From positions 3,410,001 through 3,474,000 of the forward strand of contig NZ_VFNL01000001.1 of the NCBI RefSeq assembly GCF_006715565.1: a stretch of DNA of 64,000 bases. The letters are read 5' to 3'. The DNA is from Microbacterium sp. SLBN-154 (lineage in GTDB: Bacteria; Actinomycetota; Actinomycetes; Actinomycetales; Microbacteriaceae). The position numbers and the translations under genes are program-made. The notes beneath the pieces were generated by a model that had not been told where the DNA came from, did not search any database, and worked only from the letters and a program-made list of their open reading frames with translations. This document shows positions 42,234 through 50,173 of this stretch, in pieces. Positions within the stretch are counted from its first letter, which is position 1. Every line of letters starts with the position of its first letter.

Positions 42234-43010
42234 TCACCGGTTCTGAAACTCCGCCGGACGCTTCTCGCGAAACGCGCGCATGCCCTCTTTCTGGTCGGCG
42301 GTGTCGAACAGCGCAGCGAACGCCTGCCGCTCGAAACGCAGGCCCTCGGCGAGCGAGGTCTCCTGCGCGGCATCCAGTGCCGCCTTCGCCGCGTAGAGCG
42401 ACGGCAACGACTTCGCGGCGATCGACTCGGCGAGCGCGGTCGTCTCGTCGAGGAGATCGGATGCCGGGACAACACGTGACACCAGCCCCGCGCGCTCCGC
42501 CTCGTCGGCGGTCATGTTCCGCCCCGACAGGATGAGCTCTGCGGCCTTGTAGGGCCCGACGGCGCGGACGAGGCGCTGCGTCGCGCCCATGCCGGGGATC
42601 ACACCGAGGTTCACCTCGGGTTGGCCGAACACGGCGGTGTCGGCGGCGAGGATGATGTCGCACATCATCGCCAGCTCGCATCCGCCGCCGAGCGCGTAGC
42701 CCGAGACGGCCGCGATCACCGGGGTGCGCAGCGCTGCGAATCGCGCCCAGCCGCCGAAGTGATCGGTCATGAGCATCTCCAGGCCCGACTTCTCCTCCAT
42801 CTCCTTGATGTCGGCACCGGCGGCGAAGGCCCGTTCCGAGCCGGTGACGACGATCGCACCGATGCGGTCATCGGCGTCCCACCGGGTCGTCACGTCGACG
42901 ATCTCGCGCATCACCGTCGTGTTCAGGGCATTCAGCGCCTTCGGCCGGTTCAGCGTGATCCACCCGACCCGTCCACGCGTCTCGGCCAGGATCGTCTCGT
43001 ACTCGGTCAT
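42234..43010 (-). CDS. Enoyl-CoA hydratase
   Basis: The 258-aa crotonase has ALNALN, the oxyanion-hole FAAGADIKEM and SGYALGGGCELAMMCDIILA, and the two catalytic glutamates in FGQPEVNLGVIPGMGATQRL. It hydrates methacrylyl-CoA or short enoyl-CoAs. It overlaps the mmsB-like gene by 4 bp, forming a three-gene operon with 43007 and 43912. Confidence 0.95.
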   Translation of the reverse strand: MTEYETILAETRGRVGWITLNRPKALNALNTTVMREIVDVTTRWDADDRIGAIVVTGSERAFAAGADIKEMEEKSGLEMLMTDHFGGWARFAALRTPVIAAVSGYALGGGCELAMMCDIILAADTAVFGQPEVNLGVIPGMGATQRLVRAVGPYKAAELILSGRNMTADEAERAGLVSRVVPASDLLDETTALAESIAAKSLPSLYAAKAALDAAQETSLAEGLRFERQAFAALFDTADQKEGMRAFREKRPAEFQNR

Positions 43011-43915
43011 CCTCGTCCTCCAGGGGCGTCGCTTCCGGATCGGATCATCGTGATGATCCCGGAGAAATCCTGCCCGGCCCCCGCGCCGTCCGCGAATGCG
43101 CGGTACAGGTCGCGGGCGAGTAGACCGACGCGGGCGTCGACACCCGTCTGGGCGATCGCGTCGGCGGCTAGTCCGAGGTCTTTGGCCATCAGGGCTCCGG
43201 CGAAGCCCGGCTGGTAGTCGCGGTTCGCCGGGCTCGTCGGCACCGGTCCCGGCACGGGGCAGTTCGTGGTGAGCGCCCAGCACTGACCCGACGCGTTCGA
43301 CGCGACGTCGAACAGGGCCTGGTGGCTGAGCCCCAGCCGCTCTCCGAGCACGAAGGCCTCGGCGACCACGATCTGCGAGGCGGCGAGGATCATGTTGTTG
43401 CAGACCTTCGCCGCCTGCCCGAGACCCGCGCCGCCGCAGTGCACCACTCGGCGGCCCATGGCCGACAGCAGCGGCTCGGCGGCAGCGAAGTCATCCTCAT
43501 TCCCCCCGACCATGAAGGCCAGGGTGGCGTTCTCGGCGCCGACGACACCACCCGAGACCGGCGCGTCGAGCGCTCGGTGACCGGCCGCCTCGGCGAGTCC
43601 GTGCGCGATGCGGGCATCCTCGACCGAGATGGTGGAGCAGTCGATGAAGAGCGTGTCGGCGGGCGCCGCGGCGAGGAGTCCGCCCTCGTAAGCGTCGATG
43701 ACCTGACGACCGGTCTGGAACATGGTGAGGACGACGGATGCCTCGGCGACCGCCTCGTGAGGTGCGTCGACGACCGGCAGGCCTGCCGTCGCCGCGCTCT
43801 CGCGCGCCGCCGTCGAGACATCGAATCCGATGACCTCGTGTCCGGCAGCGGCGAGGTTCTGCGCCATCGGCGCGCCCATGTGGCCGAGTCCGAGGAAGGC
43901 TGTGCGCACCGTCAT
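43007..43915 (-). CDS. mmsB: 3-hydroxyisobutyrate dehydrogenase
   Basis: The 302-aa protein has the NAD motif FLGLGHMGAPMAQNLAAAGHEVIGFD, the substrate signature IDCSTIS and DAPVSGGVVGAENATLAFMVGG, and the catalytic lysine in GAGLGQAAKVCNNMIL. C-terminal FAGALMAKDLGLA agrees with 3-hydroxyisobutyrate dehydrogenases of valine degradation. Both ends overlap neighbouring genes by 4 bp. Confidence 0.93.
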   Translation of the reverse strand: MTVRTAFLGLGHMGAPMAQNLAAAGHEVIGFDVSTAARESAATAGLPVVDAPHEAVAEASVVLTMFQTGRQVIDAYEGGLLAAAPADTLFIDCSTISVEDARIAHGLAEAAGHRALDAPVSGGVVGAENATLAFMVGGNEDDFAAAEPLLSAMGRRVVHCGGAGLGQAAKVCNNMILAASQIVVAEAFVLGERLGLSHQALFDVASNASGQCWALTTNCPVPGPVPTSPANRDYQPGFAGALMAKDLGLAADAIAQTGVDARVGLLARDLYRAFADGAGAGQDFSGIITMIRSGSDAPGGRG

Positions 43916-45102
43916 CCCCCCAGCAGTTCGCGGCCGATGATGACGCGCATGATCTCGTTGGTCCCCTCGAGGATCTGGTGCACGCGCAGGTCGCGCACCA
44001 CCTTCTCGATGCCGTAGTCGTGCAGGTAGCCGTAGCCGCCGTGCAGTTGGAGCGCGTCGTTGGCGACGCGGAATCCCACGTCGGTGGCGAATCGCTTGGC
44101 CATCGCGCACTGCATGGCGACATCGGGGGCGTGCCCGTCGAGCGCCAGCGCGGCATCCCGCACCATCGCGCGCGCGGCGCGCAGCTCGGTCGCCATGTCG
44201 GCGAGCGCGAAGACCACGGCCTGCTTCTCGGCGAGCGGTTCGCCGAACGTGAACCGCTCGTGGACGTAGCGGATCGCACGGTCGAGCGCCCACTGCGCAC
44301 CGCCGAGCGAGCACGCGGCGATGTTGATCCGGCCGCCGTTCAGCGCCGTCATCGCGATGCGGAAGCCGCGACCCTCCTCACCCAGGATGTTCGCGGCGGG
44401 AACGCGCACCTCGTCGAGGATGACCTGACGGGTCGGCTGGGCGTTCCAGCCCATCTTCTTCTCGTTCGCCCCGAACGACAGCCCCGGGGTGTCGCCGGGA
44501 ACGAGAAACGCGGTGATCCCCTTGGCACCCGGCTCGCCCGTGCGCGCCATCACGACGTACACCGATGCCTCGCCGCCGCCGGAGATGAACTGCTTCACGC
44601 CGGTGAGGACGTAGTCATCGCCCTGACGGACGGCACTGGTCGTGAGGGCTGCGGCATCGGAGCCGGCGCCCGGTTCGGTGAGGCAGTAGCCGCCGAAGTC
44701 GGTCATGGCCGTCAACCGCGGGAGCCACTGCTCACGCTGGGCGTCGGTGCCGAAGGTGTCGATCATCCACGCGACCATGTTGTGGATCGTGATGTACGCG
44801 GCGATCGAGGGGTCTGCGTGAGCGAGCTCCTCGACGATCGCCACGGCGTCCACGCGCGCGAGGGCGGTGCCCCCGACATCCTCCGCGACGTACAGTCCGC
44901 CCAGGCCCAGCTCGCCGGCACGGGAGAGGACGTCACGCGGGAAGGTCTTCTTCTCGTCCCACTCCAGCGCATAGGGGGCGATCTCGGTGGCGGCGAAATC
45001 GCGCACCGCCTCGAGGATGGCGGCGCGATCCTCCTCGGTCATGGCGACCGGCTGCGACCGCGATGGCGTTTCGCTTGCGTGGGGGGTGATCGTCTGCGAC
45101 AT
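43912..45102 (-). CDS. Acyl-CoA dehydrogenase, probably isobutyryl-CoA dehydrogenase
   Basis: The 396-aa protein has YCLTEPGAGSDAAALTTSA, GVKQFISGGGEASVYVVMARTG, RFTFGEPLAEKQAVVFALADM, LHGGYGYLHDYGIEKVVRDLRVHQILEGTNEIMRVIIGR. The gene order with enoyl-CoA hydratase and 3-hydroxyisobutyrate dehydrogenase indicates valine/isobutyrate degradation. 3-hydroxyisobutyryl-CoA hydrolase is not in this operon. An operator-like palindrome sits in its promoter. Confidence 0.93.
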   Translation of the reverse strand: MSQTITPHASETPSRSQPVAMTEEDRAAILEAVRDFAATEIAPYALEWDEKKTFPRDVLSRAGELGLGGLYVAEDVGGTALARVDAVAIVEELAHADPSIAAYITIHNMVAWMIDTFGTDAQREQWLPRLTAMTDFGGYCLTEPGAGSDAAALTTSAVRQGDDYVLTGVKQFISGGGEASVYVVMARTGEPGAKGITAFLVPGDTPGLSFGANEKKMGWNAQPTRQVILDEVRVPAANILGEEGRGFRIAMTALNGGRINIAACSLGGAQWALDRAIRYVHERFTFGEPLAEKQAVVFALADMATELRAARAMVRDAALALDGHAPDVAMQCAMAKRFATDVGFRVANDALQLHGGYGYLHDYGIEKVVRDLRVHQILEGTNEIMRVIIGRELLGG

Positions 45103-45140
45103 CCGTCCGCTCCTTCCGTGCCGTCCTTGGCACGTTGCTC

Positions 45141-45164
45141 ATTTTAGATGGACATCCATGCATT
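45141..45164 (-). promoter_or_regulatory. Promoter with palindromic operator of the valine-degradation operon
   Basis: Minus-strand TAAAAT (45146-45141) is a good -10, ~39 bp above the start codon. Immediately upstream is the palindrome ATGGA-CA-TCCAT (45148-45159), placed between -10 and the expected -35. Such a site suits a TetR- or MarR-type repressor. The -35 is weak. Confidence 0.5.
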
Positions 45165-45274
45165 TACGAGGTCTACTGAGTATCAGTTCGTTTCCGGCTG
45201 GTTCACCCATTTGAAACGTGCCGTGGCTAGACACGGAGAGCGTGCGCCCCGGCACGCCCGACCTGAGGACATTC

Positions 45275-48200
45275 ATGCCTTCATCTCATCGACGCGCCGC
45301 GGCCGGCTTGACCGCGGCGGCCGTCGCCTGTTCCCTGGCGCTCGCGCCGGGCGCGGCGTTCGGCGCCATCGTCACCGATCCGATCACCACCTCCGCCGAC
45401 GACGCAGCGCTGTCGCTGACGCCGCTCGGTTCGTTCGAAACCGGCGTCTTCGACGAGGGGGCCGCCGAGATCGTCGCCGCCTACGGCGACCGCCTCTTCG
45501 TGGTCAACGCGCAGGCGGCGACCGTGTCGGTGCTCGACTACTCCGACCCGACGAACATCGTGAAGGAGTTCGACATCAGCGGGGCGGGCGTGGCGAACTC
45601 CGTCGCCGTCCGCGACGACGGGCTCGGTGTCATCGCCCTCGAAGCGCCGGTGAAGACCGACCCGGGCTCGCTGCTGTTCTTCGACGCGAACGCCGCCGGG
45701 TCGACCATCCTCGGCTCGGTGACCGTCGGGGCACTCCCCGACATGGTGACCATCTCGGCCGACGGGCAGTACGCCGTCGCCGCCAACGAGGGAGAGCCCT
45801 CCGACGACTTCACGATCGACCCCGAGGGCTCGATCAGCGTCGTGACGCTGCCCGCCGGCGTGACCGCGCCGGGGCAGGGCGCTGTCGCCACCGCCGACTT
45901 CCGCGACTTCGAGGCGGGCGGATCGCTGCCCCTCCCCGAGGGTGTGCGCGTGTTCGGGCCGAACCCCGCCGGCGACCTCCCGGTGAGCCGCAACCTCGAG
46001 CCCGAGTACATCACCGTCGACGGCGCCACCGCCTATGTGACCCTGCAGGAGGCGAACTCGCTCGCCGTCGTCGACCTCGCGTCGGCGACCGTGTCGGCGA
46101 TCGTGCCGCTCGGCACGAAGGACCATGGTGCGACCGGTGCAGGGCTCGATGCCAGCGACCGCGACGGCGCCGCCGAAGGTCCGGCCATCAACATCGACAC
46201 CTACCCGGGCCTGAACGGCATGTACATGCCCGACGCCATCGACGCCTACACCACCGGTGGCGCGACCTACCTCGTCACGGCGAACGAAGGTGACGTCCGG
46301 GAGTGGGGCGAGTACATCGACGAGTCCCGCGTGGGCAACCTCGCCACCGACGGCTACGGCCCGGTGTGCGCCGACAGCCCGCTCGCCTCGCTCACGGGCG
46401 CAGCCGACCTCGGTCGCCTCGCCGTGTCGAAGGAAGACGGCTTCAACGCCGACGAGGGCTGCTACGAGGAGCTGTACTCCTACGGTGCCCGGTCGTTCTC
46501 GATCTGGAACACCTCCGGTGAACTCGTGTGGGACTCGGGCGATGCGTTCGAGCGCCTGACCGCCGAACTGCTTCCGGCCAACTTCAACTCCGATCACGGC
46601 GCGTCGGAGTTCGACACGCGCAGCGACGCCAAGGGGCCCGAGCCCGAGAGCGTCACGGTCGGCGAGGTCGACGGGGTGCCCTACGCCTTCGTCGGGCTCG
46701 AGCGCGTGGGCGGCATCATGGTCTTCGACCTCTCAAGCCCCGCGGATGCCTCGTTCGTGACGTACTTCAACAACCGCGACTTCGCGGTGTCGGGCGAGGA
46801 CACGACGGATGCAGCCGGTCTGGCCGCTGCCGGCGACCTCGGCCCCGAGGGCATCGCGTTCGTCGCCGCGGAGGACTCCCCCACCGGCGCTCCGCTCCTC
46901 GCGGTCGGCAACGAGGTCTCGGGATCGACCACCGTCTACTCGGTGGACTCGACCCTCGACACCACGACCGACGTGCAGGTGCTGACGATCAACGACTTCC
47001 ACGGTCGCATCGAGCCGAACTTCGGCAACGGCGAGGCGGGCGCCGCGGTGATCGCGGGTGCGGTGTCGCAGTTCGAGTCGGAGAACCCCAACACGCTGTT
47101 CGTCTCGTCGGGCGACATGATCGGCGCGTCGACGTTCACGTCGTTCATCCAGCAGGACAACCCCACGATCGACGCCCTCGTCGAGGCGGGACTCGACCTG
47201 GGAGCCGTGGGCAACCACGAGTTCGACGCCGGCTTCGCCGACCTCGTCGAGCGCGTCATCCCTCGCTACGGCCAGGGCGACGAGGTCGCCGGGGCTCCCT
47301 ACGCGCTGGGCGCGAACGTGTACCTCGCGGGCACCGATGAGCCCGCGCTGCAGGAGTACGTGGTCGAAGACGTCGACGGCGTGCGGGTGGCCTTCATCGG
47401 CACCGTGACCGCCGACACCGCGACCCTCGTGAGCCCTGCGGGCATCACCGAGATCGAATTCGGCGATCAGCTCGAGGCTGCCAACCGTGTCGCGGCCGAG
47501 ATCACGTCGGCCGACGCCGCGGATGTCGTTGTGCTCCTCACCCACGACGGAGCGCCCACCGAGGACTGCGCGACCATCGCGCAGGGCGACAGCGACTACG
47601 CCGCGCTCGTGAACGGCGCGTCGGCGGAGATCGACGCGATCGTCTCGGGTCACACCCACCAGCCGTACGCCTGCGAGGTGCCGGTGAACGGTGTCGCCGG
47701 AACGGAGCGCCCGGTCATCCAGGCGAACCAGTACGGCACCATGCTCGGCAAGCTCGACATCTCCGTGGACACCGCCACCGGCGAGCTCGTCTCGATCGGT
47801 GGGTCGCTGGTGCCCCTGGTCGGCGAGGATGACGCGCCGCTGTTCGCCGCCGACCCCGAGGTCGAGGCGATCGTCGCCGACGCCGTCGAGGTCGCCGACG
47901 AGCTCGGCAGCGTCGAGGTCGGGTCGATCACGGGCGACATCGTCCGCGGCGGCACCCCTCCGGGTGACGACAGGGGGGTCGAGTCGTCGCTCGGCAACCT
48001 CGTGGCCGACATGTACCTGTGGGCGACCTCGAACGAGTCGTACGCGGGCACGCCTGCGCAGATCGCGCTGATGAACCCGGGCGGTCTTCGCGCCGACCTG
48101 CTGTTCGGCGAGGACGGCACGGTCACCTACCGCGACGTCGCCAACGTGCAGCCGTTCGCGAACACCCTCGTCACGCTCACCCTCACGGGTGCACAGCTCG

Positions 48201-48772
48201 AGCAGGTACTCGAGGAGCAGTGGCAGCCCGAAAGCTCGTCTCGGCCGAAGCTGCACCTGGGTGTGTCGGAGGGCTTCTCCTACGTCTACGACCCGAACGC
48301 CGCTGCCGGCTCGCGCATCCTCTCGATGACGCTGAACGGCGAGGCGATCGGCGCCGATGACGAGATGACCATCGTGACCAACTCGTTCCTCGCGGCCGGT
48401 GGAGACAACTTCTTCACCCTGGCCGAGGGCACGAACGTGGCCGACTCCGGTCAGGTCGACCTCGCGGCATCCGTGGCGTACTTCGAGGAGTTCGAGGTCG
48501 TCGAGCCGGCGCCGCTCGGCCGAGCGGTCGTGGGCGAGACCCCGGCGCCCGGCGATGGGGACGGCGGATCGACCCCCGGCGCCGGTAACGGTTCGGGCTC
48601 GGGCAGCGGTTCGGGCTCGGACAGCGGTCGGGGTACGGGTTCGACGGCCGGTCAGCTCGGTGTCACCGGCGCGGAGCTGCCGCTCGGCGCCGCCCTGGGC
48701 GCGGCGCTGCTGCTGGTCGCGGGAGGCGTGCTGTTCGCCCTCCGTCGCCGTACCACCCCTGCCGGCGAGTAA
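45275..48772 (+). CDS. Surface 5'-nucleotidase/metallophosphatase with N-terminal beta-propeller (choice-of-anchor I family)
   Basis: The 1165-aa protein starts at ATG 45275 with GAGGA upstream. It has a signal peptide (~1-32, cleaved near AFGA-IV), then a seven-strand-repeat propeller-like region (~40-560) typical of choice-of-anchor-I proteins. The metallophosphatase domain has INDFHGRIEP (Asn573), SSGDMIGAS, GNHEFDAGF (Asn647), LTHDGAP and SGHTHQPY. A 5'-nucleotidase C-terminal domain follows (~860-1070; NPGGLRADL). A Gly/Ser linker, LGVTGAELP (1128-1132), a hydrophobic helix and RRR complete a sorting-type anchor. It likely salvages extracellular nucleotides or phosphate. Confidence 0.93.
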   Translation: MPSSHRRAAAGLTAAAVACSLALAPGAAFGAIVTDPITTSADDAALSLTPLGSFETGVFDEGAAEIVAAYGDRLFVVNAQAATVSVLDYSDPTNIVKEFDISGAGVANSVAVRDDGLGVIALEAPVKTDPGSLLFFDANAAGSTILGSVTVGALPDMVTISADGQYAVAANEGEPSDDFTIDPEGSISVVTLPAGVTAPGQGAVATADFRDFEAGGSLPLPEGVRVFGPNPAGDLPVSRNLEPEYITVDGATAYVTLQEANSLAVVDLASATVSAIVPLGTKDHGATGAGLDASDRDGAAEGPAINIDTYPGLNGMYMPDAIDAYTTGGATYLVTANEGDVREWGEYIDESRVGNLATDGYGPVCADSPLASLTGAADLGRLAVSKEDGFNADEGCYEELYSYGARSFSIWNTSGELVWDSGDAFERLTAELLPANFNSDHGASEFDTRSDAKGPEPESVTVGEVDGVPYAFVGLERVGGIMVFDLSSPADASFVTYFNNRDFAVSGEDTTDAAGLAAAGDLGPEGIAFVAAEDSPTGAPLLAVGNEVSGSTTVYSVDSTLDTTTDVQVLTINDFHGRIEPNFGNGEAGAAVIAGAVSQFESENPNTLFVSSGDMIGASTFTSFIQQDNPTIDALVEAGLDLGAVGNHEFDAGFADLVERVIPRYGQGDEVAGAPYALGANVYLAGTDEPALQEYVVEDVDGVRVAFIGTVTADTATLVSPAGITEIEFGDQLEAANRVAAEITSADAADVVVLLTHDGAPTEDCATIAQGDSDYAALVNGASAEIDAIVSGHTHQPYACEVPVNGVAGTERPVIQANQYGTMLGKLDISVDTATGELVSIGGSLVPLVGEDDAPLFAADPEVEAIVADAVEVADELGSVEVGSITGDIVRGGTPPGDDRGVESSLGNLVADMYLWATSNESYAGTPAQIALMNPGGLRADLLFGEDGTVTYRDVANVQPFANTLVTLTLTGAQLEQVLEEQWQPESSSRPKLHLGVSEGFSYVYDPNAAAGSRILSMTLNGEAIGADDEMTIVTNSFLAAGGDNFFTLAEGTNVADSGQVDLAASVAYFEEFEVVEPAPLGRAVVGETPAPGDGDGGSTPGAGNGSGSGSGSGSDSGRGTGSTAGQLGVTGAELPLGAALGAALLLVAGGVLFALRRRTTPAGE

Positions 48773-48781
48773 CCCACACAA

Positions 48782-48822
48782 CGCAGAGGGCCCTCGGACC
48801 ACGGTCCGGGGGCCCTCCTGCG
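48782..48822 (+). terminator. Strong hairpin after the nucleotidase gene
   Basis: CGCAGAGGGCCCTCGGACC and GGTCCGGGGGCCCTCCTGCG pair over ~19 bp with one bulge and one mismatch around a 2-base loop. It starts 10 bp after the stop codon. No T-run follows, as is common in high-GC Actinobacteria. Confidence 0.7.
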
Positions 48823-48882
48823 TCTCCCACTGCCGGCCGCCGGCCTCCGTCCTTCTGCGCTCCGCTCGACGACCAGATCCGC

Positions 48883-48941
48883 CGCGAGCCGTCACGATCT
48901 GCGGGTGCGGCGCCCTCCGAGCCGCACTTCTTGACGGGTCA
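48883..48941. repeat. Family B intergenic repeat, copy 1
   Basis: The element begins GCGAGCCGTCACGATCTGCG and ends CTTCTTGACGGGTCAC. Its ends GAGCCGTC/GACGGGTC are near-perfect inverted repeats. It is the intergenic copy closest in sequence to the coding copies at 39306 and 39580. Confidence 0.6.
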
Positions 48942-49234
48942 CGAAGACCGAAAGACCTCGACGGTCGCGCCGCGACGACGCGACCCGAGGATCACCGCCA
49001 GGACGCCGAGCCCCACCGTCCCCGCGAGGAACGCGACCGGTCGCCGGGCGACGACGCTGTCGGCTCGCGTCATCCCGACGGCCAGAAGAAGAGCGGATGC
49101 CGCGAACGCGACGTTCTGCACGATCGCCAGAACGCCCGAACCCGCAAGGCCCACAGAATCCGCACCGAGGAGCCCGAGAGCCCCGCTCAGGATAGGCCGA
49201 TGCCACCGATGATCCACGTCGTGCCGCGCCGCAT
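48939..49234 (-). pseudogene. Small membrane protein gene with apparent frameshift
   Basis: One frame starts at ATG 49234 (MRRGTTWIIGGIGLS) and hits TGA near 49190. The next frame continues as ILSGALGLLGADSVGL, with hydrophobic segments and a basic end (GSRRRG) to the stop at 48939. Joined by one inserted base near 49192, the two give a smooth ~98-aa membrane protein with three hydrophobic segments. A separate ATG at 49217 would give a 92-aa protein with an unusual start. A deletion or a sequencing error are both possible. Confidence 0.45.
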
Positions 49235-49292
49235 GCGAGCAGGCTATCCCCGACTACCGGGCGACGCGCGGCCCGTTCTCCCCGTCCCCCTT

Positions 49293-49360
49293 CCCGCGAG
49301 CCGTCACAAACGGCGGTCGCGACGCGCGACGGGCCGCACTTTTCGACGGGTCGCGGCGGG
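49293..49360. repeat. Family B intergenic repeat, copy 2
   Basis: The 68-bp unit begins CCCGCGAGCCGTCACAAACG and ends TTTTCGACGGGTCGCGGCGGG-like. It is repeated 94 bp further on at 49387 with few differences. The 49235-49560 region holds only these repeats and no gene that I can support. Confidence 0.7.
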
Positions 49361-49386
49361 AGCGGGCCGCGCGAACCACGCCGGTT

Positions 49387-49454
49387 CCCGCGAGCCGTCA
49401 GAAACGGCGGGCGTGACCCGCGACGAGCCGCACTTTTCGACGGGTCGCGGCGGG
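49387..49454. repeat. Family B intergenic repeat, copy 3
   Basis: The 68-bp unit begins CCCGCGAGCCGTCAGAAACG and ends with the same TTTTCGACGGGTCGCGG block as copy 2. The inverted ends could fold into a hairpin. Confidence 0.7.
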
Positions 49455-49560
49455 AGCGAGCCGTGACGGGCCGCGCGGGCGGCGAAGGTCATCCTCGCGA
49501 GGGACGGGGATACACCCCGGGGCCGATGCCGTCGCGGCATCCGATTCCTAGCGTCGAGGT

Positions 49561-49695
49561 ATGAGTAAATCGACGGCCTTCCTGCTCTCCATCGGTGGCA
49601 CGGTCCTCGTCATCGGACTGCTGCTGGCCACCCTTGCCACCGTGGCCGCGGCGGCGCTGCTGATCTTCGGCGGCCCGGTGCTCGACGGCTTCTGA
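49561..49695 (+). CDS. 44-aa single-helix membrane peptide
   Basis: ATG 49561 has CGAGG just upstream. The peptide starts MSKSTAFLLSIGG, continues as one long hydrophobic helix rich in Leu/Ala/Val, and ends FGGPVLDGF. It is too short for domain recognition. A small membrane peptide is plausible. Codon use (third-position G/C) matches real genes. Confidence 0.55.
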   Translation: MSKSTAFLLSIGGTVLVIGLLLATLATVAAAALLIFGGPVLDGF

Positions 49696-49720
49696 CGCGG
49701 GGCGGCGCTAGCCTGGCGTC

Positions 49721-50098
49721 GTGCGCGAGTCGGCCGTCCCCATCCTGCTCAGCCGCGATCTGCGGCGAACCCTGCGGTTCTACGAGGCGCTCGGCTTCGA
49801 AGATCGCGGATCACGGCCCCCCGAGGAGTGGCACTACCTGATCCTCGCGCGCGGCGACATCGCGCTTCACTTCTCGGAAGACCCCGAGCTCGACCCGCTG
49901 ACCACGGCGAGCATGTGCTACCTCTACGTCGACGACGCCGAATCGCTGTACGAGCAGTGGCGAGCGCATGTCGTTCCCGACGCGGCGACCGGCCACCGCA
50001 TCACGCCGCCCGCCACCACCGAGTACGGCCTGGTCGAGTTCGCGCTCGTCGACCCCGACGGCAATCTGGTTCGGGTCGGTTCGCCGCTTCCGGCGTAA
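49721..50098 (+). CDS. VOC-family (glyoxalase/bleomycin-resistance-like) protein
   Basis: The 125-aa protein starts at GTG 49721. It has the two beta-alpha-beta-beta-beta modules of the family: VPILLSRDLRRTLRFYEALGFE, then CYLYVDDAESLYEQWRAHV and FALVDPDGNLVRVGSPL. It resembles bleomycin-binding or glyoxalase-I proteins. Ligand is unknown. It is convergent with the amylopullulanase gene, and a hairpin lies between them. Confidence 0.9.
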   Translation: MRESAVPILLSRDLRRTLRFYEALGFEDRGSRPPEEWHYLILARGDIALHFSEDPELDPLTTASMCYLYVDDAESLYEQWRAHVVPDAATGHRITPPATTEYGLVEFALVDPDGNLVRVGSPLPA

Positions 50099-50102
50099 GC
50101 CG

Positions 50103-50154
50103 ATGTCGGGGTCGCGCAGGACATCTCGGGTGAGACCCTGCGCCACCCCGACGT
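50103..50154. terminator. Bidirectional hairpin between convergent genes
   Basis: Arms of 18 bp (50103-50120 and 50137-50154) pair at 16 positions around a 16-base loop, with cores GTCGGGGT and CGCAGG. It lies between the stop of the VOC gene (50098) and the stop of the gene at 50174, so it can end both transcripts. Confidence 0.65.
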
Positions 50155-50173
50155 GGTCCGCTGTGACGGGCGG

